A DNA stretch of 64,000 nucleotides from NCBI RefSeq assembly GCF_029784165.1, contig NC_073695.1, positions 232,161,916-232,225,915 of the forward strand. Direction: 5' to 3'. Under the pieces are notes generated by a model that saw only the letters and a program-made list of their open reading frames with translations, was not told the origin of the DNA and ran no database searches. The DNA comes from Wyeomyia smithii. Taxonomy: Eukaryota; Arthropoda; Insecta; Diptera; Culicidae. A program made the translations under genes and the position numbers. This document shows positions 59,459 through 64,000 of this stretch, in pieces; position 1 is the first letter of the stretch; each line of letters opens with the position of its first letter.

Positions 59459-62266
59459 ATGAAAAGCCCAAGCAAAATGAAAGAAATTCAACAAAATCTA
59501 TTGTCGTCATCTTTTAAAATAATTTTAGGAACTGAAAGTAGCTGGGACAAAAGCGTAAGAAGCGAAGAAGTATTTGGAAACAATTATAATGTATTCCGGC
59601 ACGATCGGAATTTGTCTACCAGTCACAAAAAAGTAAGGCGGTGGAGTCCTCATTGCCATTAATGTAGACTTTACTTCTGAAGAAATAATATCCGACAAAT
59701 ATAAAGAATTTGAACACGTATGGGCCAAAGCATTTATTGCTGGCGAAGAACATATCTTCTGTTCCGTGTACTTTCCACCGGAACATGCTCATAAACATTC
59801 GTATGAATTATTTTTCAAAACTCTAGAATCTATTATGTCTAACATGAAACCAGAAGTAAAACTGCATGTCTATGGCGACTTCAACCAACGTAATGCAGAC
59901 TCATTGTAGACATTGAAAATGAATCTATCTTACTCCCAGTCGTAGGCGAAAACGAAACACTGCAGTATCTTTTTGGCAAATTTTCAGAACTCGGTCTATA
60001 TCAAATCAATCATGTCAAAAACAAACGAAATGCTTATTTAGACCTATTATTCACAAACTGCACTGAAGACTTCTGTGTAGATGCATCATTGACTCCCATC
60101 TGGAAAAATGAAGCATTCCAATATTCCAATTCAATATTCCAATTGAATATTCAAAACTAATGAATAACACTTCGTACCCTAGCGACTGCGAGTACGAGGA
60201 TGTACCGGAACACCACAAAACTGACTTCGAACAAGTCAAACGTAGACTTCGCATAATAAATTGGCGTAGTATAATTTGTAAAGAAGGAAATGTCAACCAA
60301 GAAGTACCAAAATTTTATGAAATTATTAATCAAATTATATCAGAAAATGTACCACTAAAAAAAAGAAGACGAACGAACACCAACAAATATCCAGTGTGGT
60401 CCAATTCACAATTGAAGAACCTAAAAAACAGAAAACAAAAAGCACATAAAATATACAAAAAAGACAACAATAGCGAAAATTTTTCAGAATTACCAAGAAA
60501 TTTGCTGTCAACTTGACGCAGCCATTAAAATTGCACATGAAGAACATAATCGTAAAATCGAACATCAAATCAAGTCTTGCCCTAAGAACTTCTTCAATTA
60601 CGTAAAAACAAAACTAAAAAGTAACAACTTTCCATCACGTATGCATCTTGACAGAAATGTAGGACAAACTAGTAATGAAATATGTAGTCTTTTTGCCACT
60701 TTTTTTCAAGAAATATACACCACATATGAAGAAACAGATCGCGACCGCGAATACTTCTCGTATTTTCCCGAATTCTCGAATTCTTTATCTGTCAATCAAA
60801 TATCTAAATTCGAAATTCAGAACGCACTTAAAAATTTAGACGCTACGAAAGGTCCTGGACCTGACAAAATAGCTCCAATTTTTCTCAAAAACTTGGCAGA
60901 AGAACTATCTACACCATTACAACACCTCTTTAATATGTCCCTGAAGAATGGAATTTTCCCAGAACTCTGGAAAACTTCATATTTAGTGCCAATTTTCAAA
61001 TCTGGCGCTAAATCTGACATTCGTAATAATCGTGGAATTGCCAAGTAAATTGCAAGTAAAACACCAAATTACAACTCAACAGCACGGCTTTTACAAAGGC
61101 CGATCAACTACCACTAATCTTTTGGAATTCATAACTTTCACTTTTATTGCAATGGACAACGGCAACCACGTAGAAGCTCTTTATACGGACTTTAGCAAGG
61201 CATTCGACAGAATCGACATACCTTTATTGCTCTTCAAGCTCGAAAAATACGGAACTGAAACAAAATTTTTGGAATGGCTGCAGTCATACTTATTAAATCG
61301 AACACAAATAGTCCGCTTTCAAAATTTCTTTTCAAACCCAATAGAAGTAACTTCTGGGGTTCCTCAAGATTCTCACCTGGGTCCTCTTCTTTTTATATTA
61401 TACGTAAATGACATTTCCTTTCTTCTTAAGTCAATACATGTGCTTGTATATGCTGACGACATTAAGCTCTTTATAGAAATAACCAATGCAGAAGACTTCG
61501 AAATATTCCAGAATGAAATTAATGTATTCTACACTTGGTGCAACAGAAGTCTATTACAACTCAACATTAAAAAATGTAATTCAATAACCTTCAGCAGAAA
61601 AACAGTAACACCACCAACAAACATTTTCTTAGGAAACCAACAAGTAGAAAAATGCAAAATCGTAAGGGACCTAGGCGTAGTCTTAGACTCCAAACTTACA
61701 TTCATAGAACATTATAACACAATAACCAACAAAGCAAATAGTATGCTGGGCTTTATAAAACGCTTCGGCCACAATTTTTAAGACCCTTATACAATCAAAC
61801 TATTATATATTACATACGTCCGACCAATTCTGGAATACTGTAGCATTGTATGGAATCCATATATTGTCACACATGAAGAACGCATTGAATCTGTCCAAAA
61901 ACAATTTCTTTTGTACGCGCTTCGTAAGCTAAATTGGACAGCATTTCCCTTACCATCATATGAAGCACGCTGCATGCTTATAGACATACAAGCACTTAAA
62001 GAACGCCGCTGCTTTATTTTATCAATGACATTATTTCTCAACGCGTGCAATCTACTAAATTATTATCACAACTAAATTTTTATGCACCCAGTCGTCAATT
62101 AAGAAATCGTAAAATATTTTCGGAAAACTCTCACAGAACGAACTACTCAAAAAATGGCCCAGTAAATCGCATGATGCGTAACTATAATCAGCACTGCGAA
62201 AATATCGACATCACCATGGGCAAAAATCAAATAAAAAAACGACTAACTACTGGAAAAAATGTATAG
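59459..62266 (+). pseudogene. LINE ORF2 (endonuclease and reverse transcriptase), broken
   Basis: Endonuclease pieces are FKIILGTESSWDKSVRSEEV (59510), GGGVLIAINVDFTSEEI (59640) and HVYGDFNQRNADSL (59870), spread over frames with stops. The pre-RT region (60160-61040) carries KGPGPDKIAPIFLKNLAEEL and YLVPIFKSGAKSDIRNNRGIAK. A deletion of some tens of codons is inferred at 61045, because the next block is QVKHQITTQQHGFYKGRSTT. RT continues with LYTDFSKAFDRID (palm Asp), SGVPQDSHLGPLLF (Asp for the usual Gly) and VLVYADDIKLF (intact YADD, near 61450). A nonsense codon sits in GHNF*DPYTI (61779), where the 20.35-kb copy has Gln. A frameshift near 62015 leads to the final frame ending at 62266. 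Non-functional. Confidence 0.87.
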
Positions 62267-62338
62267 AATATAAGAAAACATTGTATTATTATAACTGTAG
62301 TCTACATTTGCTTGACGAAATAAATAAATAAATAAATA

Positions 62339-63379
62339 GTGAACGGTGAAGGCATGCCGAGAGGGCCGAAGAAGCTCATGACGCTACACAGTACTTTACG
62401 TTTGGTAGGTCGTTCTTATCCATGCAAATATGGAAAAAGTTCACTCCGCAGTTTAATAAAGAATGTGATTTCATCACCGGCCTGGTTCCACGTAATTCCC
62501 AGCACTCGTTCCTGCATCGTCGCTTTATCCTGGCTGAAGTACACCGACGAAACTAAATTTCGCTCACCCAGACTCTGCAGCTTTTCGGGAGAGTTGGGCA
62601 CTCAATTGCGAATCTCAAACCATCCACGTTCGTGAATGTATCGCACATGTTTCGCTCGATCTAAGACTTCTTCAACAGTGTCGACGCTGTCGAAGTAATC
62701 GTGGACGTAATGGCGATTGCTGCCGCTGCCTCCAAATACTTTCCGGCGGACTCCATCGCATTGCGGTTTTCAACGATTTGGGTCGAACAAGGAGAACTTG
62801 TCGACTCAAAGGTGTCAACGCATGGAATATCTTGAGTGTTTTTGCGCAAGACGGAACGTAGGAAGCGCTTATGTTGCGGGATGATCTCGAGTTGGTGATA
62901 CATTTCACGCACATCACCGCTAAAGGCGATTCTCCGCGCGCGGAGTCCTACTTGGACGGACATCAATGGAACAAGCATGTCGGGTCCCTTCAGCAGTTTG
63001 GAGTTGAGAGACACCTCTTATACTGCAGCAGCAGCATTCCAAATGAGCCGCACCTTTTCTGTTTTTTTTTTTTTTGGGTTTCGGACGATGTTTGAGGGCA
63101 AATGCCACACTTTACCGGGTTCCGATTCGGCGAGTTCTTCCGCTGTTTGCCAAGTGTGCGTACCCCTTCTCCTGGTACTCGTCCATTTGTCGGCAGACGT
63201 TTTGGCGTAGCTCCAAGTCCTTCTCCAGCTTTTTCTCCAATTGCTTCATCCTCTCCAAGGACATCGGATAACTGTCAGGAAACTGTTGAGCATCTGTGTT
63301 CCACAGAAGTGCGGTCTCGAAACAATCACCGATTCGTTCGGTGGTTAGCTCCAATATTCTTTGCGCTCTTTTGCCAAGG
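62339..63379 (-). pseudogene. BEL/Pao pol, upstream half (reverse transcriptase), broken
   Basis: Minus strand, in protein order. TTERIGDCFETALLWNTD and RMKQLEKKLEKDLELRQNVC (63350-63190) form the pre-RT linker typical of BEL/Pao. MSLNSKLLKGPDMLVPLMS and ARRIAFSGDVREMYHQLEII (63010-62880) follow, where GDVREMY holds the palm Asp. Then a frameshifted region in which the catalytic box reads YVHDYFDS (62715-62690), so the first Asp of the expected YVDD is His. NSPEKLQSLGERNLVSSVYF, RVLGITWNQAGDEIT and VMSFFGPLGMPSPF (62345) end this half, where the LINE cuts it. The upstream side is cut at 63379 by the duplicated LINE segment. Confidence 0.85.
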
Positions 63380-64000
63380 CAGTCATACTTATTAAATCGA
63401 ACACAAATAGTCCGCTTTCAAAATTTCTTTTCAAACCCAATAGAAGTAACTTCTGGGGTTCCTCAAGATTCTCACCTGGGTCCTCTTCTTTTTATATTAT
63501 ACGTAAATGACATTTCCTTTCTTCTTAAGTCAATACATGTGCTTGTATATGCTGACGACATTAAGCTCTTTATAGAAATAACCAATGCAGAAGACTTCGA
63601 AATATTCCAGAATGAAATTAATGTATTCTACACTTGGTGCAACAGAAGTCTATTACAACTCAACATTAAAAAATGTAATTCAATAACCTTCAGCAGAAAA
63701 ACAGTAACACCACCAACAAACATTTTCTTAGGAAACCAACAAGTAGAAAAATGCAAAATCGTAAGGGACCTAGGCGTAGTCTTAGACTCCAAACTTACAT
63801 TCATAGAACATTATAACACAATAACCAACAAAGCAAATAGTATGCTGGGCTTTATAAAACGCTTCGGCCACAATTTTTAAGACCCTTATACAATCAAACT
63901 ATTATATATTACATACGTCCGACCAATTCTGGAATACTGTAGCATTGTATGGAATCCATATATTGTCACACATGAAGAACGCATTGAATCTGTCCAAAAA
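63380..64000 (+). repeat. Duplicate of 61281-61901 (LINE RT segment), running off the window
   Basis: From CAGTCATACTTATTAAATCG on, this segment matches 61281-61901 with no difference I could find, a constant offset of 2099 bases. It has the same RT residues (SGVPQDSHLGPLLF, VYADD) and the same premature stop after GHNF (here 63878-63880). The junction joins BEL/Pao sequence (TTTGCCAAGG) directly to the middle of the LINE RT. Identity plus the shared lesion favours duplication of a 2.1-kb unit over an independent insertion. Confidence 0.9.

Larger units (their letters stand above)
58890..62338 (+). mobile_element. Non-LTR retrotransposon inserted in the BEL/Pao relic
   Basis: Plus-strand LINE, 5'-truncated within ORF1, ending GTAGTCTAC.TTTGCTTGACGAAATAAATAAATAAATAAATAG. 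It splits the BEL/Pao coding sequence between FFGPLGMPSPF (right side, about 62345) and LVQQLWRSG (left side, about 58870), regions that are adjacent in BEL/Pao pol. I found no clear target duplication, so some bases were probably lost on insertion. The same family provides the fragment at 19715-20845 and the partial duplicate at 63380. Confidence 0.85.

Overview
The window looks like gene-poor, repeat-dense, AT-rich dipteran DNA, most likely from a mosquito and probably a culicine. The evidence is three copies of a dispersed motif (GGGCCGAATG...TATACC..TCGAC..AG) that I remember as abundant in culicine genomes, together with Jockey-type, BEL/Pao, mariner and hAT relics and an insect-style sugar transporter with one 63-base intron. 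Species assignment is inference. I see one convincing host protein-coding gene and no tRNA, rRNA or CRISPR. Nearly everything else that can be named is a mobile element or tandem repeat, usually broken and often nested.

Layout. 1-8.9 kb: a promoter-like repeat copy, a 2.1-kb foldback element carrying a tRNA-derived SINE, a 5'-truncated non-LTR insertion (RNase H end) with target duplication, and unassigned DNA. 9.06-10.56 kb: a 12-helix MFS sugar-porter gene. 10.95-22.6 kb: a TA-flanked inverted-terminal-repeat element with a small NLS-bearing reading frame, a broken LINE, two mariner-type transposase relics, a 2.5-kb compound tandem repeat, and a LINE fragment that itself contains a palindromic MITE. 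22.6-31.4 kb: MITEs, a 300-bp palindrome, a 68-bp tandem array and unassigned DNA. 31.4-36.1 kb: 4.7 kb of microsatellite, including 601 units of TCTG. 36.1-39.5 kb: no recognised gene.

39.5-44.1 kb: a full-length but dead Jockey-type element with a 13-bp target duplication, inserted just downstream of a TATA box and itself interrupted by a hAT-type MITE. 44.1-48.5 kb: dispersed mosquito repeats and a second compound tandem repeat. 50.1-53.8 kb: three inverted-repeat elements, one of them a 1.5-kb hAT-type element with an 8-bp duplication. 53.8-57.1 kb: no gene recognised. 57.1-64.0 kb: a minus-strand BEL/Pao relic split by a plus-strand LINE, with the start of what looks like a 2.1-kb tandem duplication running off the window end.

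There is no operon-like logic. The informative relationships are nesting order, target-site duplications and shared lesions. I did not find a convincing new biological system. The most unusual observations are the giant TCTG array and its probable seed, the retroelement inserted at a TATA-box start region, and the tandem duplication at the right edge.
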